Assembly (NCBI GenBank): GCA_949287985.1
Contig: CASEIN010000005.1
Location: forward strand, 1-64,000
DNA from: Mucispirillum schaedleri
GTDB lineage: Bacteria > Chrysiogenota > Deferribacteres > Deferribacterales > Mucispirillaceae
Direction of reading: 5' to 3'
Length of the DNA stretch: 64,000 nucleotides
Shown: positions 54,577 through 63,933 of the stretch, piece by piece
Numbering within the stretch: the first letter of the stretch is position 1
Layout: every line of letters starts with the position of its first letter
Program-made: the position numbers and the translations under genes
Notes under the pieces: generated by a model
The model's database searches: none
What the model was told of the DNA's origin: nothing
The model's input: the letters and a program-made list of their open reading frames with translations, nothing else

Positions 54577-55721
54577 AAAATATATTTTCCATAATGCTTT
54601 TAGAATATAGAAGAATTATATTTGATAAGCTTGCAATTACAATTATTTTTGTAGGCACTGCTTTTTATTCCTTTTACTATCCATTTCCATACGAAAATGA
54701 CATAGTTCGTGATATGCCTGTGGCTGTTGTTAATTTAGATAAGTCTGATTTATCTAAAACAGTTGTAACAATGCTTGATAATACAGAAAGTTTGAAAGTG
54801 ATAAAGTATCCATCTATGGAGGAAGCAAAAAAGGGCATATATTTAAGGGAAGTTTTTGGTATTATATATATTCCAGATGAATTTTATAAGCTTGTAGCAC
54901 GGGGGGAAAGCCCAAGTGTTTCAGTTTTTGCAGACGGCTCATATTTTATTCTTTATTCCACAGCCATATCAGCTGCAACGCAGATTGTTTTAACAACAGC
55001 AGCAGGTGTAAAAATACAAAAAATGAGTATGCTTGGAGTTCATTTTGAAGATGCTTTAAAGCTGCAGTCTGCTGTAAATTTAACAGCAAAACCAGTATTT
55101 AATCCAAGGGGAGGTTACATTACATTTGTTGCCCCTGCCATATATGCATTAATTGTGCAGCAGATTTTATTAATGGTTATACTGCTTGTTCATGCAACAG
55201 GTTATGAAAATGGTTATGGGTATAAAGATAATATGAATACTGTTTCAATTTTATTAGGTAAAATATTAGCATATCTTCCAATATATGCAGCAGTATTTTC
55301 ATATTTTTTTACAATAGGACCTATGGTTTTTGGAATACAGCTCCATAACTCACTAAGTGATGCTGTATCTTATGCAGTGCCCTATGGGTTATCTATTATA
55401 CTTTTTGCTATATCTTTAAGTGTATTTGCTAGAGATAGAGATGCAATACTGCTTGTGCTACTTATGACATCTATTCCATTTGTAATGATGGCAGGTTTTA
55501 TTTGGCCCCATTTCATGATGCCTGAATGGGTGAAGTTATTATCATACTTAATCCCATCAACACCGGGTGTAACAGGTTTTTTATATATTCGCCAAATGGG
55601 AGCAGATGTGTCAAATATTATGTTTATGTATGTAAATTTATGGATACAGGTTTTTATTTATTTTATCACTGCTTTATTTGCTGTTAAATGGCAGCAGAAA
55701 CAAAGGCAGTCTTTATTATAA
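54573..55721 (+). CDS. ABC-2 type exporter permease, copy 2
   Basis: 382 residues with the same layout as copy 1: first helix (about 20-38), a periplasmic domain (MPVAVVNLDKSDLSKTVV, residues about 45-170), then five membrane helices ending near LWIQVFIYFITALFAVKW. It begins with GGAGG upstream and a 4-base overlap with copy 1. The operon order TolC, adaptor, ABC2, ABC2 is that of drug or polysaccharide-related exporters, but the ABC ATPase (RbbA- or YbhF-like) is missing here. Confidence 0.85.
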   Translation: MKNIFSIMLLEYRRIIFDKLAITIIFVGTAFYSFYYPFPYENDIVRDMPVAVVNLDKSDLSKTVVTMLDNTESLKVIKYPSMEEAKKGIYLREVFGIIYIPDEFYKLVARGESPSVSVFADGSYFILYSTAISAATQIVLTTAAGVKIQKMSMLGVHFEDALKLQSAVNLTAKPVFNPRGGYITFVAPAIYALIVQQILLMVILLVHATGYENGYGYKDNMNTVSILLGKILAYLPIYAAVFSYFFTIGPMVFGIQLHNSLSDAVSYAVPYGLSIILFAISLSVFARDRDAILLVLLMTSIPFVMMAGFIWPHFMMPEWVKLLSYLIPSTPGVTGFLYIRQMGADVSNIMFMYVNLWIQVFIYFITALFAVKWQQKQRQSLL

Positions 55722-55787
55722 ATTTTCTTGCAAAAACAAAAAGATTTTTGTATAAATTTAGTGATAATTTTATGAGGTGATTATATT

Positions 55788-56156
55788 ATGAAATTTTTAA
55801 AATTATTAATTATATCTTTACTAGTTATACCATCATTTGCATTTGCTGCTGAAAAAGATGTTTTATCTGGTAAAGAATTTACTTCAGTTAAATATCCATC
55901 AATTATGATAGGTTTTAGAAATGGTGGCGTATATGGTTATGCTTTAGTTAATACATACATGGGAATGTATGAAATTAAAGGAAATAATAAAATTAATTTA
56001 AGTTATATGGCATCAACTAAAATGGAAGGCACTATGAAACAAAACGATGGAGAATATGAATATTTTGATTACTTAAAAAAGGCAAAAACTTATTCATATG
56101 ATAGTGCTACTGGTAAATTAGTAATAGGACAGATGGAATTTAAACAAAAAAAATAA
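55788..56156 (+). CDS. Small secreted protein with a META/HslJ-like domain
   Basis: 122 residues with a signal peptide (MKFLKLLIISLLVIPSFAFA, cleavage before AEKD). The mature part aligns with the META fold: LSGKEFTS, then IMIGFRNGGVYG, VNTYMGMYEIKGNNKINLSYMASTKMEGT and a late TYSYDSATGKLVIGQ. META-domain proteins such as HslJ sit in the periplasm or outer membrane and are linked to stress or drug tolerance. Family call from motifs only. It has its own ribosome site (ATGAGGTG) and is followed by a clear terminator. Confidence 0.7.
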   Translation: MKFLKLLIISLLVIPSFAFAAEKDVLSGKEFTSVKYPSIMIGFRNGGVYGYALVNTYMGMYEIKGNNKINLSYMASTKMEGTMKQNDGEYEYFDYLKKAKTYSYDSATGKLVIGQMEFKQKK

Positions 56157-56179
56157 GAAAAATATATTATATATTTATT

Positions 56180-56207
56180 AACCACCTTTTTATAAGGTGG
56201 TTTTTTT
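56180..56207 (+). terminator. Intrinsic terminator after the META-domain gene
   Basis: AACCACCTT (56180-56188), 5-base loop, AAGGTGGTT (56194-56202), then T's to 56207. Nine-bp perfect stem with T-run, 23 bases after the stop. Confidence 0.85.
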
Positions 56208-56294
56208 GTATAAATTCACACCAAACTATTAATTACTACTTGAAAAATATTTTCATACATATTAAATTGCATGATTAAATTTGTGAGGGAAAAA

Positions 56295-57956
56295 ATGAAT
56301 GTATCAAAAGTGTTAATAGTTGGTGGTGTAGCAGGTGGAGCAAGTGCTGCTGCAAGACTTAGAAGATTAAATGAAGATGTAGAAATAATATTATTTGAAA
56401 AAGGCGAATATATTTCTTTTGCTAATTGTGGGCTTCCTTATTATATAGGTGGCGAAATTAAAAATAAATCAGATTTAACTCTGCAGACTCCAAAAGGTTT
56501 TGGCAGACGCTTTAAAGTAGATGTTCGCACATTTAATGAAGTAATATCTATAAATAAAGAAGAAAAAACTGTGGAAGTTATAAACCATTTAACTTCTGAA
56601 AAATATATTGAAAGTTATGATGCACTTCTTTTATCTCCCGGTGCTGAACCTTTCCGTCCTGGTATTGAAGGTATTAATCTAGATAAAGTTTTCACTTTAA
56701 GAAATATTCCAGATACATATAAAATCAAAGATTATATTACAGAGAACTCGCCAAAATCTGCCACGATTATAGGTGGTGGCTTTATTGGTGTAGAAATGGC
56801 AGAAAATCTAGTAACAGCAGGTGTAGAAGTTACGCTAGTAGAAATGCAAAATCAAGTAATGCCACCTTTTGATTATGATATGGCTTGTATAATACAAAAT
56901 GAAATGCGTCTGCATGGCATAAATTTAATGCTTGAAACTGCTTTAGAAAAAATAGAAGAAAATGGCAGCAGCCTAAAAGTATATACCAGTAAAGGCGTTA
57001 TAGAAACTGATATGGTTATTTTAGCAATAGGTGTAAAAGCAGAAAGTAAAATAGCTGTTGATGCAGGTTTATCTGTAAACCAAAGAGGCGGCATTATTGT
57101 AAATGATAATATGTTTACAAGTGATGAGCATATTTTAGCAGTAGGTGATGCCATAGAAGTATTAGATTATAATACAAAAGAAAAAGCAATGGTCCCTTTA
57201 GCAGGTCCTGCTAATAAACAAGGTAGGATTGCAGCAGATAATATTGCAGGAATAAAGAGCAAATACAGAGGCACTCAAGGCAGCTCCATATTAAAAGTAT
57301 TTAATTTAACAGCAGCTTCAACAGGGATAAATGAGAAAACTGCAAAAAGACTTGGTATTAACTATGAAAAAAGTTTTACAGTGTCATCAAGCCATGCATC
57401 GTATTATCCCGGTTCTGAAGAAATGTATGTGAAATTGATTTTTCATAAAGATACAGGAAAAGTATTAGGTGCAGAAATAGCAGGGGGAGAAGGTGTTGAT
57501 AAAAGGTGTGATGTTATAGCATCAGTTATTCATTTTAATGGAACAGTAGATGATTTAACAAAACTAGAGCTTTGTTATGCTCCGCCATATTCTTCAGCAA
57601 AAGATCCTGTTAATATGGCAGGTTATGTGGCAGAAAATATATTAAATGGCGTAAGTAAAATATTTCATCATCATGATGTATCAGATTTAAAAAGAGATGG
57701 TTCTATTCATTTAATAGATACAAGAACTCGTGGAGAATATGCTGCTGGACATATTGAAGGCTTCATTAATATACCAGTTGATAATTTAAGGCAGCATTTA
57801 TCAGAACTAGATAAAAATAAAAAAGTATATATTGTATGTCAAGTTGGTTTAAGAGGCCATGTAGCATGCAGAATTTTACAAGGTCATGGTTTTGACAGCT
57901 ATAATTTAAGTGGCGGCTATGCACTATACAATGAGATATATAATAAAAATAAATAA
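56295..57956 (+). CDS. CoA-disulfide reductase-like flavoprotein with rhodanese domain
   Basis: 553 residues from the ATG at 56295, which has GAGGG just upstream; the ATG at 56271 is too far from one. Residues 1-445 are a pyridine nucleotide-disulfide oxidoreductase with FAD site (LIVGGVAGGASAAARLRR) and the single active-site cysteine C45 in FANCGLPYY, typical of CoA-disulfide reductases and related NADH/persulfide enzymes. Residues about 460-553 are a rhodanese domain with C515 in CQVGLRG. Such fusions reduce CoA disulfide, polysulfide or persulfide, so a role in sulfur or redox balance is likely. It lies upstream of the ribosomal operon with no gene between. Confidence 0.88.
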   Translation: MNVSKVLIVGGVAGGASAAARLRRLNEDVEIILFEKGEYISFANCGLPYYIGGEIKNKSDLTLQTPKGFGRRFKVDVRTFNEVISINKEEKTVEVINHLTSEKYIESYDALLLSPGAEPFRPGIEGINLDKVFTLRNIPDTYKIKDYITENSPKSATIIGGGFIGVEMAENLVTAGVEVTLVEMQNQVMPPFDYDMACIIQNEMRLHGINLMLETALEKIEENGSSLKVYTSKGVIETDMVILAIGVKAESKIAVDAGLSVNQRGGIIVNDNMFTSDEHILAVGDAIEVLDYNTKEKAMVPLAGPANKQGRIAADNIAGIKSKYRGTQGSSILKVFNLTAASTGINEKTAKRLGINYEKSFTVSSSHASYYPGSEEMYVKLIFHKDTGKVLGAEIAGGEGVDKRCDVIASVIHFNGTVDDLTKLELCYAPPYSSAKDPVNMAGYVAENILNGVSKIFHHHDVSDLKRDGSIHLIDTRTRGEYAAGHIEGFINIPVDNLRQHLSELDKNKKVYIVCQVGLRGHVACRILQGHGFDSYNLSGGYALYNEIYNKNK

Positions 57957-58049
57957 ATACCAATAAGTTAGTGAACTTATAAAAAAAATTAAAAAAAATA
58001 AAAAAAATACTTGATATTTGTATAAAAATATGTAAAAGTATCTATCCAC

Positions 58050-58240
58050 GCATAAATGCGCTATACCTATATTTATGCCTAAAATTAAGGTATATATAGT
58101 AAATTATATAGTTAATTAGGGGCTTTTAAGCCTTTTTAATAAAAAAGATTTGTGCGATAAGCTTGTAAAAGCCTTTTATGCACAAATACACTATTTCAGG
58201 ATAACCTATCTGAAAAGTGTGAAAAAATTTAGAGGAAATC
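58050..58240 (+). promoter_or_regulatory. Structured leader ahead of the rplD operon
   Basis: Several inverted repeats lie in the ~190 bases before rplD: GCATAAAT/ATTTATGC (58050-58057 with 58071-58078), whose loop contains TATACCT (58062-58068), which can instead pair with AGGTATA (58088-58094); ATTTGTGC/GCACAAAT (58148-58155 with 58180-58187); and TTTCAG/CTGAAA (58194-58199 with 58210-58215). The pairings are seen directly; alternative folding and binding by L4 are inferred. Confidence 0.5.
58118..58137 (+). terminator. Possible attenuator hairpin in the rplD leader
   Basis: AGGGGCTT-TT-AAGCCTTT followed by T's (to 58137). The core GGCTT/AAGCC has five Watson-Crick pairs plus two G-T and one A-T. 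It is about 105 bases before the rplD ATG, inside the leader, so it would end transcription before any ribosomal gene if allowed to form. Confidence 0.4.
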
Positions 58241-58242
58241 TA

Positions 58243-58884
58243 ATGGCAAAAATTGATGTATTTGATGTGAAAAACTCTAAAGTCGGCACAGCAGAACTGC
58301 ATGATGCTATTCTTGATTATCCAGTGAATACTGTTTTAATCCATGAAGTAGTTAAAATGCAGCTTGCATGCAAAAGAGCAGGTACACATGCTACTAAGAC
58401 TAAGGGTTTAGTTTCTGGTGGTGGTAGAAAACCATGGAAACAAAAAGGAACTGGTAGAGCAAGAGCTGGTTCATCTAGGTCTCCATTATGGAGAGGTGGT
58501 GGCACTATATTTGGTCCACAACCAAGAGATTATTCTTATTCTATGCCTAAGAAAAAGGTTAAAAATGCATTAAAAAGTGCAATCCATGCTAAATTTGATG
58601 CAGGCTGTGTAACAGTTATTGATAATCTTTTTGTAGAAAACGGCAAAACAAAAGAAGCAGTTGAAATATTAAAAGCTTTCAACGCAGACAGAAGAGTTCT
58701 TATTGTTGTTGATGCAATTGATGAAAAAGTTGCAAGAGCATTTAGCAATATTCCGTATGCAGATATTTTACATGTAGACGGCTTAAATGTTTATGATATT
58801 ATGAACTCTTACAAAATAATTTTCCTCAAAAACAGTCTCCCTATGGTAGAAAAAGCCACAGGCATTGCAGTGGAAGGTGAATAA
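58243..58884 (+). CDS. rplD: 50S ribosomal protein L4
   Basis: 213 residues from the ATG at 58243, with AGAGGAAA just ahead; the longer frame from 58150 overlaps the leader hairpins and is not used. [22 protein letters not shown] and [15 protein letters not shown] are the L4 loop that reaches the exit tunnel. L4 is a primary rRNA-binding protein and in E. coli also controls its own operon. Normally rpsJ and rplC precede rplD; here rplD is first. It overlaps rplW by one base. Confidence 0.96.
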   Translation: MAKIDVFDVKNSKVGTAELHDAILDYPVNTVLIHEVVKMQLACKRAGTHATKTKGLVSGGGRKPWKQKGTGRARAGSSRSPLWRGGGTIFGPQPRDYSYSMPKKKVKNALKSAIHAKFDAGCVTVIDNLFVENGKTKEAVEILKAFNADRRVLIVVDAIDEKVARAFSNIPYADILHVDGLNVYDIMNSYKIIFLKNSLPMVEKATGIAVEGE

Positions 58885-59342
58885 TGATTACTAAGTATGA
58901 TGTTATAAGAAGACCCTTTCTTACTGAAAAATCAATGATGATGCAGGAAGATGCTAAAAAATCAGCAGTTACAAGAGTTAGAAGAGCAGTTTTATCAAAA
59001 GATAAAAAATCTGAAACTTCTAAAACTAAACGTAATGCAGTAAGCAGAAAAATGCTTGCTGATATAGTAGCTAAGTTAGATAAAAATGCTGCTAAAGCAC
59101 AAATTGAAGAAGCTGCTGAAGGTTTAGTAGAAGCAAAAATAGTTTTCCAAGTTCATGTTGATGCTACGAAAACTCAAATCAAAGAAGCAGTAGAAGAGTT
59201 TTTTAAAGTAAAAGTTGCTCATGTTAGAACAGCAAACTACAAAGGCAAAGAAAAACGCTTTGGCAGAACTCTTGGTAGAAGAAATGATTGGAAAAAAGCT
59301 GTCGTTACTCTTAAAGAGGGCGAAAGGCTAGATTTAGTGTAG
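58884..59342 (+). CDS. rplW: 50S ribosomal protein L23 with a long internal insertion
   Basis: 152 residues, compared with about 95-100 in most bacteria. The start [13 protein letters not shown] and the end ([19 protein letters not shown], then [18 protein letters not shown]) are normal. Between them, residues about 23-82 form an extra, mainly helical stretch rich in Ala, Lys and Arg ([21 protein letters not shown]). It sits where the protein projects from the ribosome near the tunnel exit. L23 docks trigger factor and SRP. No frameshift is visible. Confidence 0.93.
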   Translation: MITKYDVIRRPFLTEKSMMMQEDAKKSAVTRVRRAVLSKDKKSETSKTKRNAVSRKMLADIVAKLDKNAAKAQIEEAAEGLVEAKIVFQVHVDATKTQIKEAVEEFFKVKVAHVRTANYKGKEKRFGRTLGRRNDWKKAVVTLKEGERLDLV

Positions 59343-59356
59343 TGGGAGAGTGATTA

Positions 59357-60178
59357 ATGGGTATTAAAACCTTTAAACCAACGTCAAAAGGCGTTCGTTT
59401 TAGAACAAACAGCGATTATGCAGATATCACATCTTCTGTACCTGAAAAATCGCTTACAAAAGTTATTAAATCAAAAGGCGGTCGTAACAATAGAGGCCGT
59501 ATTACAGTTCGTCACCAAGGTGGCGGTAATAAAAGATTATACCGTATTATTGACTTTAAAAGAAATAAAGATGGTATTCCAGCAACAGTTGCAACAATCG
59601 AGTATGATCCAAACCGTTCTGCTCGTATTGCATTAGTTGTATATAAAGATGGTGAGAAACGTTATATTGTTGCTCCAATATCTTTAAAAGTTGGTGATAT
59701 AGTTCAAAGTGGTGAGGGTGCCGATATTAAAGCAGGTCATGCTATGGCATTAAAAGATATGCCAGTTGGTACAGTTATCCACAATGTTGAATTAAGACCT
59801 GGTAAAGGTGGTCAGCTTGCACGTTCAGCTGGTTCTTATGCACAATTACTTGCAAAAGAAGGCGAATACTGCCACGTAAGGCTCCCATCTGGCGAGATTA
59901 GGCTTGTTAAAGCAGAATGTAAAGCTACTATCGGTCAAGTATCTAATACAGAACATGAAAACTTAAAAATTGGTAAAGCAGGTAGAAAACGTTGGAAAGG
60001 TATCAGACCAACTGTTCGTGGTGTTGCCATGAACCCTGTTGATCACCCAATGGGTGGTGGTGAAGGTAGAACTAGTGGTGGTCGCCACCCTACAACACCT
60101 TGGGGTAAACCAACTAAAGGTTACAAAACTCGTAAGAAAAATAAACCATCTAATAAGTATATTGTATCTAAAAGATAG
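59357..60178 (+). CDS. rplB: 50S ribosomal protein L2
   Basis: 273 residues, normal length. [17 protein letters not shown] at the start, and late [14 protein letters not shown], the loop next to the peptidyl transferase centre with its conserved histidine, are clear. L2 is needed for subunit joining and peptide bond formation. GGGAG precedes the ATG. Standard gene order rplW-rplB-rpsS. Confidence 0.97.
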   Translation: MGIKTFKPTSKGVRFRTNSDYADITSSVPEKSLTKVIKSKGGRNNRGRITVRHQGGGNKRLYRIIDFKRNKDGIPATVATIEYDPNRSARIALVVYKDGEKRYIVAPISLKVGDIVQSGEGADIKAGHAMALKDMPVGTVIHNVELRPGKGGQLARSAGSYAQLLAKEGEYCHVRLPSGEIRLVKAECKATIGQVSNTEHENLKIGKAGRKRWKGIRPTVRGVAMNPVDHPMGGGEGRTSGGRHPTTPWGKPTKGYKTRKKNKPSNKYIVSKR

Positions 60179-60195
60179 CATGATAGGAGGAAGAA

Positions 60196-60474
60196 GTGCC
60201 AAGATCGCTTAAAAAAGGACCTTTTGTAGACGCTCATGTTGAAAAAAAGGTAAAAGAAGCTAAAGAAACAAACAGCAAACAAGTTATTAAAACTTGGTCT
60301 CGCAGAAGCACTATCGTGCCAGATATGATAGGCTTAACATTTGCTGTGCATAATGGAAATAAATTTATCCCTGTCTATGTTACAGAAAACATGGTAGGAC
60401 ATAAGTTAGGTGAATTTTCTTTGACTAGAACTTTTCGTGGTCATAAGAAAGATGATAAAAAGGTCAAAAGGTAA
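60196..60474 (+). CDS. rpsS: 30S ribosomal protein S19
   Basis: 92 residues. [18 protein letters not shown] and [14 protein letters not shown] are diagnostic. The start is GTG with a full AGGAGG site upstream. S19 binds 16S rRNA in the head of the small subunit and contacts the A-site tRNA. Lies 17 bases after rplB. Confidence 0.97.
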   Translation: MPRSLKKGPFVDAHVEKKVKEAKETNSKQVIKTWSRRSTIVPDMIGLTFAVHNGNKFIPVYVTENMVGHKLGEFSLTRTFRGHKKDDKKVKR

Positions 60475-60479
60475 GACGT

Positions 60480-60902
60480 ATGGATGTTAAAGCAACAGAA
60501 CCATCTAAAACACCTAAAGAAAGAGTTAGAAGAAAAACTCAAAGACAATTAGAACAAGGTGTTTGGGCAGTAGCAAAGTTCGCTCGGGTATCCACACGAA
60601 GAGCCCGCGAAGTAGCAGAATTAGTTAGAGGTAAACCAGTAGAGGAAGCAATGGCTATCCTTAAATTTACCCCTAGAAAAGCAGCAGCTATCATAGCTAA
60701 AGTTATTAAATCAGCTATGGCAAATGCTGAGGAAAACAAAGGGATTCGTGATGTGACCCGCTTAAAAGTAGGCGTACTTAGAATTGAAATGGGCCCTCCT
60801 ATGAAGAGGTATACTCCTCGTGCATACGGTAGAGCATCTCTTATCCGTAAACCGACTACTCACATTAAAGTAGTTTTACAAGATGAAACGGAGGTGAAAT
60901 AG
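60480..60902 (+). CDS. rplV: 50S ribosomal protein L22
   Basis: 140 residues, about 30 more than usual at the N-terminus (charged, Lys/Arg-rich, residues 1-28). The core starts at [23 protein letters not shown] and includes the tunnel loop [18 protein letters not shown]22 lines the exit tunnel and is a site of macrolide resistance. ATG overlaps no gene; it lies 5 bases after rpsS and its stop overlaps the rpsC GTG by one base. Confidence 0.95.
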   Translation: MDVKATEPSKTPKERVRRKTQRQLEQGVWAVAKFARVSTRRAREVAELVRGKPVEEAMAILKFTPRKAAAIIAKVIKSAMANAEENKGIRDVTRLKVGVLRIEMGPPMKRYTPRAYGRASLIRKPTTHIKVVLQDETEVK

Positions 60903-61555
60903 TGGGACAGAAGGTTAATCCTAATGGTTTTAGACTTGGTATTAACAAAAACTGGAACTCTGTATGGTATTCTAATAAAAAAGAATACAGCCAAAATTTA
61001 ATTGAAGATATCAGAATTCGCCAGTTTTTAAGAAAACGCTTAAACCAAGCAGGTATTGCACAAATTGGTATTGAGCGTATGAGCTCTAAAATCAGAGTAA
61101 CACTTAATACTAGCCGTCCGGGTATCGTTATCGGTAAAAAAGGTGCGGAAATTGAAAAGCTCAAAAGTGAGCTTAAAAAATTCACTTCAGCAGAAGTATT
61201 ACTTGTTATCCGTGAAGTGAAAAAACCTGAGCTTGATGCAGCACTTGTGGCTGATTCTATTGCTCAGCAGCTTATTCGCCGTGTAGCTTTCAGAAGAGCT
61301 ATGAAAAAAGCTGTGTTACAAACATTAAAATCTGGTGCATTAGGCATTAAAGTAATGTGTGGTGGCAGGCTTGCAGGTGCAGATATTGCACGCAGCGAAT
61401 GGTATATTAAAGGACGCGTTCCTCTTCAAACACTTCGTGCTGCTATTGATTATGGCACAGCAGAAGCACTTACAGCTTATGGTATCATAGGCGTAAAAGT
61501 ATGGATATTCACTGGTGAAATCCTTGAAGATAGAAGCGGCAAGGGGGCAGAATAA
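60902..61555 (+). CDS. rpsC: 30S ribosomal protein S3
   Basis: 217 residues. [17 protein letters not shown] and the KH domain ([17 protein letters not shown]) are typical, then the C-terminal [14 protein letters not shown]3 is at the mRNA entry channel and helps unwind mRNA. GTG start after GGAGGTGAAATA. Confidence 0.97.
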   Translation: MGQKVNPNGFRLGINKNWNSVWYSNKKEYSQNLIEDIRIRQFLRKRLNQAGIAQIGIERMSSKIRVTLNTSRPGIVIGKKGAEIEKLKSELKKFTSAEVLLVIREVKKPELDAALVADSIAQQLIRRVAFRRAMKKAVLQTLKSGALGIKVMCGGRLAGADIARSEWYIKGRVPLQTLRAAIDYGTAEALTAYGIIGVKVWIFTGEILEDRSGKGAE

Positions 61556-61557
61556 TC

Positions 61558-61983
61558 ATGTTAATGCCAAAGAAAACCAAATACCGCAAAATGTTTAAAG
61601 GCCGTATTAAAGGTAAAGCTCATAAAGGTAATACTGTAGTATATGGTGATTTCGGTTTAGTAAGCGTTGGTAAAGCAAAAATTACAAGCCGTCAAATAGA
61701 AGCGGCACGTATTGCCATCAACCGTTATTTAAAACGTGGTGGTGATGTTGTAATTAGAATATTCCCTCACAAACCAATTACTAAACGCCCTGCTGAAGTT
61801 CGTATGGGTAAAGGTAAAGGTCCATTAGAGGGTTATGTAGCACCTATTAAAGAAGGTACAGTGCTGTATGAAATCGGTGGTGTTGATGAAGCATTAGCAA
61901 GAGAAGCATTCCGCCGTGCAGCTCACAAACTGCCTGTTAAATGTAAAGTTATTACAAAAGCAGCAGCTGAAGAGGTGAAATAG
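61558..61983 (+). CDS. rplP: 50S ribosomal protein L16
   Basis: 141 residues. [19 protein letters not shown], then [27 protein letters not shown], matching L16, which stabilises tRNA in the A and P sites. ATG at 61558 follows the purine-rich end of rpsC by two bases. Confidence 0.97.
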   Translation: MLMPKKTKYRKMFKGRIKGKAHKGNTVVYGDFGLVSVGKAKITSRQIEAARIAINRYLKRGGDVVIRIFPHKPITKRPAEVRMGKGKGPLEGYVAPIKEGTVLYEIGGVDEALAREAFRRAAHKLPVKCKVITKAAAEEVK

Positions 61984-62192
61984 TGAAAGCAGCAGAAATT
62001 CGTGAATTAAGCACAGAAGAATTAGTGAAGAAAGAAGCGGAACTTAGAGAAGATTCTTTCCGTCTCCGTTTCAAACTTTCTACTGGCGAGCTTGAAGATA
62101 CATCTAAAATCAAACAAACTCGCAAAGATATTGCTCGTATTAAAACAATACTAGCTGAGCGTCGTAAGCAAGAGGTTGCAAATGGAAAGTAG
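61983..62192 (+). CDS. rpmC: 50S ribosomal protein L29
   Basis: 69 residues, two helices, typical of L29: [36 protein letters not shown]. It starts with GTG overlapping the rplP stop by one base. The protein lies near the tunnel exit beside L23. Its last 11 bases overlap rpsQ. Confidence 0.95.
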   Translation: MKAAEIRELSTEELVKKEAELREDSFRLRFKLSTGELEDTSKIKQTRKDIARIKTILAERRKQEVANGK

Positions 62193-62463
62193 AGGACGTA
62201 GGAAAGTTCGCCGCGGCATCGTGGTTAGCGATAAAATGCAGAAGACTATCACTGTTAAAGTAGAGCGTCAAATCCTGCATCCAATGTATAAAAAATTCAT
62301 CAAACGCAGTAAAACATTTTTTGCTCATGATGAAGAAAATACAGCAAGAATTGGTGATTTTGTTCAAATCGTTGAAACAAGACCACTTAGCAAAAATAAG
62401 TGCTGGAGACTCGACAGTATCATTACTCGCTCTGTTGAATCTACAGGGGAGGAGACTGTTTAA
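62182..62463 (+). CDS. rpsQ: 30S ribosomal protein S17
   Basis: 93 residues from the ATG at 62182, with AAGAGG six bases upstream; an in-frame TTG at 62176 has no support. [21 protein letters not shown] and [20 protein letters not shown] identify S17, an OB-fold protein that binds 16S rRNA early in assembly. Overlaps rpmC by 11 bases and rplN by one. Confidence 0.96.
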   Translation: MESRGRRKVRRGIVVSDKMQKTITVKVERQILHPMYKKFIKRSKTFFAHDEENTARIGDFVQIVETRPLSKNKCWRLDSIITRSVESTGEETV

Positions 62464-62831
62464 TGATTCAGGTTCAATCACGCTTAACAGTTGCTGATAA
62501 CTCTGGTGCTAGAGAAATCATGGCTATTAAAGTTATTGGTGGCTCACGTAAACGCTACGGTAAAGTAGGCGATATAATAGTGGCTAGCGTAAAAGTTGCA
62601 AGCCCAGATAGTAACATTAAAAAAGGTGCGGTTGTTCGTGCAGTTGTAGTTCGCACTGCAAAAGAAAAACGCCGTGCTGATGGAACTTATATTAAATTTG
62701 ACGATAACGCAGCAGTTTTATTAAATAAACAAAACGAACCAATAGGTACACGCGTTTTCGGACCAGTTGCCAGAGAATTAAGGGGTAAAGGCTTCCTTAA
62801 AATCGTATCTATGGCACCTGAAGTGTTATAG
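62463..62831 (+). CDS. rplN: 50S ribosomal protein L14
   Basis: 122 residues, canonical length. [20 protein letters not shown] and the late [13 protein letters not shown] segment are invariant features. L14 binds 23S rRNA at the subunit interface. Preceded by GGGGAGG and overlapping rpsQ by one base. Confidence 0.97.
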   Translation: MIQVQSRLTVADNSGAREIMAIKVIGGSRKRYGKVGDIIVASVKVASPDSNIKKGAVVRAVVVRTAKEKRRADGTYIKFDDNAAVLLNKQNEPIGTRVFGPVARELRGKGFLKIVSMAPEVL

Positions 62832-62840
62832 GAGATAAAA

Positions 62841-63170
62841 ATGCCTATAAAATATAAATTAAGAAAAAATGACCCAGTGGTAGTTATCTCTGGTAAAAAC
62901 AAAAAAACTGTATCTAAAATACTTGAATTAGATAAAGAGAAAGGTCAAGTGGTTGTGGAGAATGTTAATGTTGTAAAACGTCACACTCGTCCAAACCAAA
63001 CTAACCCGGACGGCGGTATTATTGAAAAAAATATGCCGTTTTCCATCTCTAATGTTATGTATCATTGCCCAAAATGCAATACTGGCGTTCGTCTTGGCAT
63101 TAAAGTTTTAGATAATGGCAAAAAAGTTCGCTATTGCAAAAAATGCAATGAAGTTATTGATAAGGCATAG
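62841..63170 (+). CDS. rplX: 50S ribosomal protein L24
   Basis: 109 residues. [18 protein letters not shown] is the KOW motif. The C-terminus carries two cysteine pairs (CPKC and CKKC, about 74-102), a zinc-type form of L24. L24 starts 50S assembly. AGGAG lies before the ATG. Confidence 0.96.
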   Translation: MPIKYKLRKNDPVVVISGKNKKTVSKILELDKEKGQVVVENVNVVKRHTRPNQTNPDGGIIEKNMPFSISNVMYHCPKCNTGVRLGIKVLDNGKKVRYCKKCNEVIDKA

Positions 63171-63180
63171 GTGGAAAGAT

Positions 63181-63717
63181 ATGACTGAATTAAAAGAGAA
63201 ATATCTCAAAGAAGTTGTGCCACACATGATGAAAACTTTTTCATACAAAAACATTAACCAAGTGCCAGTAGTTGAAAAAGTAGTTTTAAACATGGGTGTT
63301 GGCGAAGCAGCTGCAAATGCAAAAGTTCTTGAACATGCTATTAGCGACATGACTAAAATTGCAGGTCAAAAACCAATTGTAACAAGAGCAAAAAAATCAA
63401 TAGCTGGTTTTAAAATTCGTGAAGGTCAAGCAATTGGTTGTAAAGTTACTTTACGCCATGACACTATGTATGAATTTTTACAACGCTTTTTCAATATTGC
63501 TCTTGCTCGCGTACGTGACTTTAAAGGTGTAAACCCTAAATCATTCGACGGCAGAGGCAACTATGCTATGGGTGTTAAAGAACAAATTATCTTCCCGGAA
63601 ATTGATTACGATAAAATAGATAAAGTACGTGGATTAGATGTTATTATTACTACAACGGCTAAAACTGATGAGGAAGGCAGGGAACTGCTGAAAGCTCTCG
63701 GTATGCCGTTTGCTTAA
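63181..63717 (+). CDS. rplE: 50S ribosomal protein L5
   Basis: 178 residues from the ATG at 63181, with AGGTGG upstream; the longer frame from 63115 runs through rpl[37 protein letters not shown] and a late [14 protein letters not shown] match L5, which binds 5S rRNA in the central protuberance. Confidence 0.96.
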   Translation: MTELKEKYLKEVVPHMMKTFSYKNINQVPVVEKVVLNMGVGEAAANAKVLEHAISDMTKIAGQKPIVTRAKKSIAGFKIREGQAIGCKVTLRHDTMYEFLQRFFNIALARVRDFKGVNPKSFDGRGNYAMGVKEQIIFPEIDYDKIDKVRGLDVIITTTAKTDEEGRELLKALGMPFA

Positions 63718-63730
63718 GCAGGAGGTATAG

Positions 63731-63916
63731 ATGGCTACTACTGCGAAGTATAACAGTGCTTTTGAAAAGAAAAAATTTCAAGTGCGTAAAAATAATAGAT
63801 GCCCACTTTGTGGTCGTCCACGTGCTTTTATGAGACGGTTTAATATGTGCCGTATGTGTTTCCGTAAACTTGCGTTAAATGGTGATATACCAGGCGTTCG
63901 CAAGTCAAGCTGGTAA
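63731..63916 (+). CDS. rpsN: 30S ribosomal protein S14, zinc-binding type Z
   Basis: 61 residues, the short form. [10 protein letters not shown] and CRMCFRKLA form the zinc site with four cysteines. S14 binds 16S rRNA in the head region. AGGAGG precedes the ATG. Both this and L24 are zinc-type forms in one operon. Confidence 0.96.
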   Translation: MATTAKYNSAFEKKKFQVRKNNRCPLCGRPRAFMRRFNMCRMCFRKLALNGDIPGVRKSSW

Positions 63917-63933
63917 GATGGAGGAGCAGCAAA

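Noticed and set aside
58000-58050. Promoter for the ribosomal operon
   Set aside because: TTGATA at 58011 has no -10 at a fair distance; the promoter must be here but I cannot place it.
58150-58242. Longer rplD frame starting at 58150
   Set aside because: It overlaps the leader stems and has no family homology; L4 starts with [11 protein letters not shown] at 58243.
63115-63180. Upstream extension of rplE
   Set aside because: It lies inside rplX; the ATG at 63181 has a ribosome site and gives normal L5 length.
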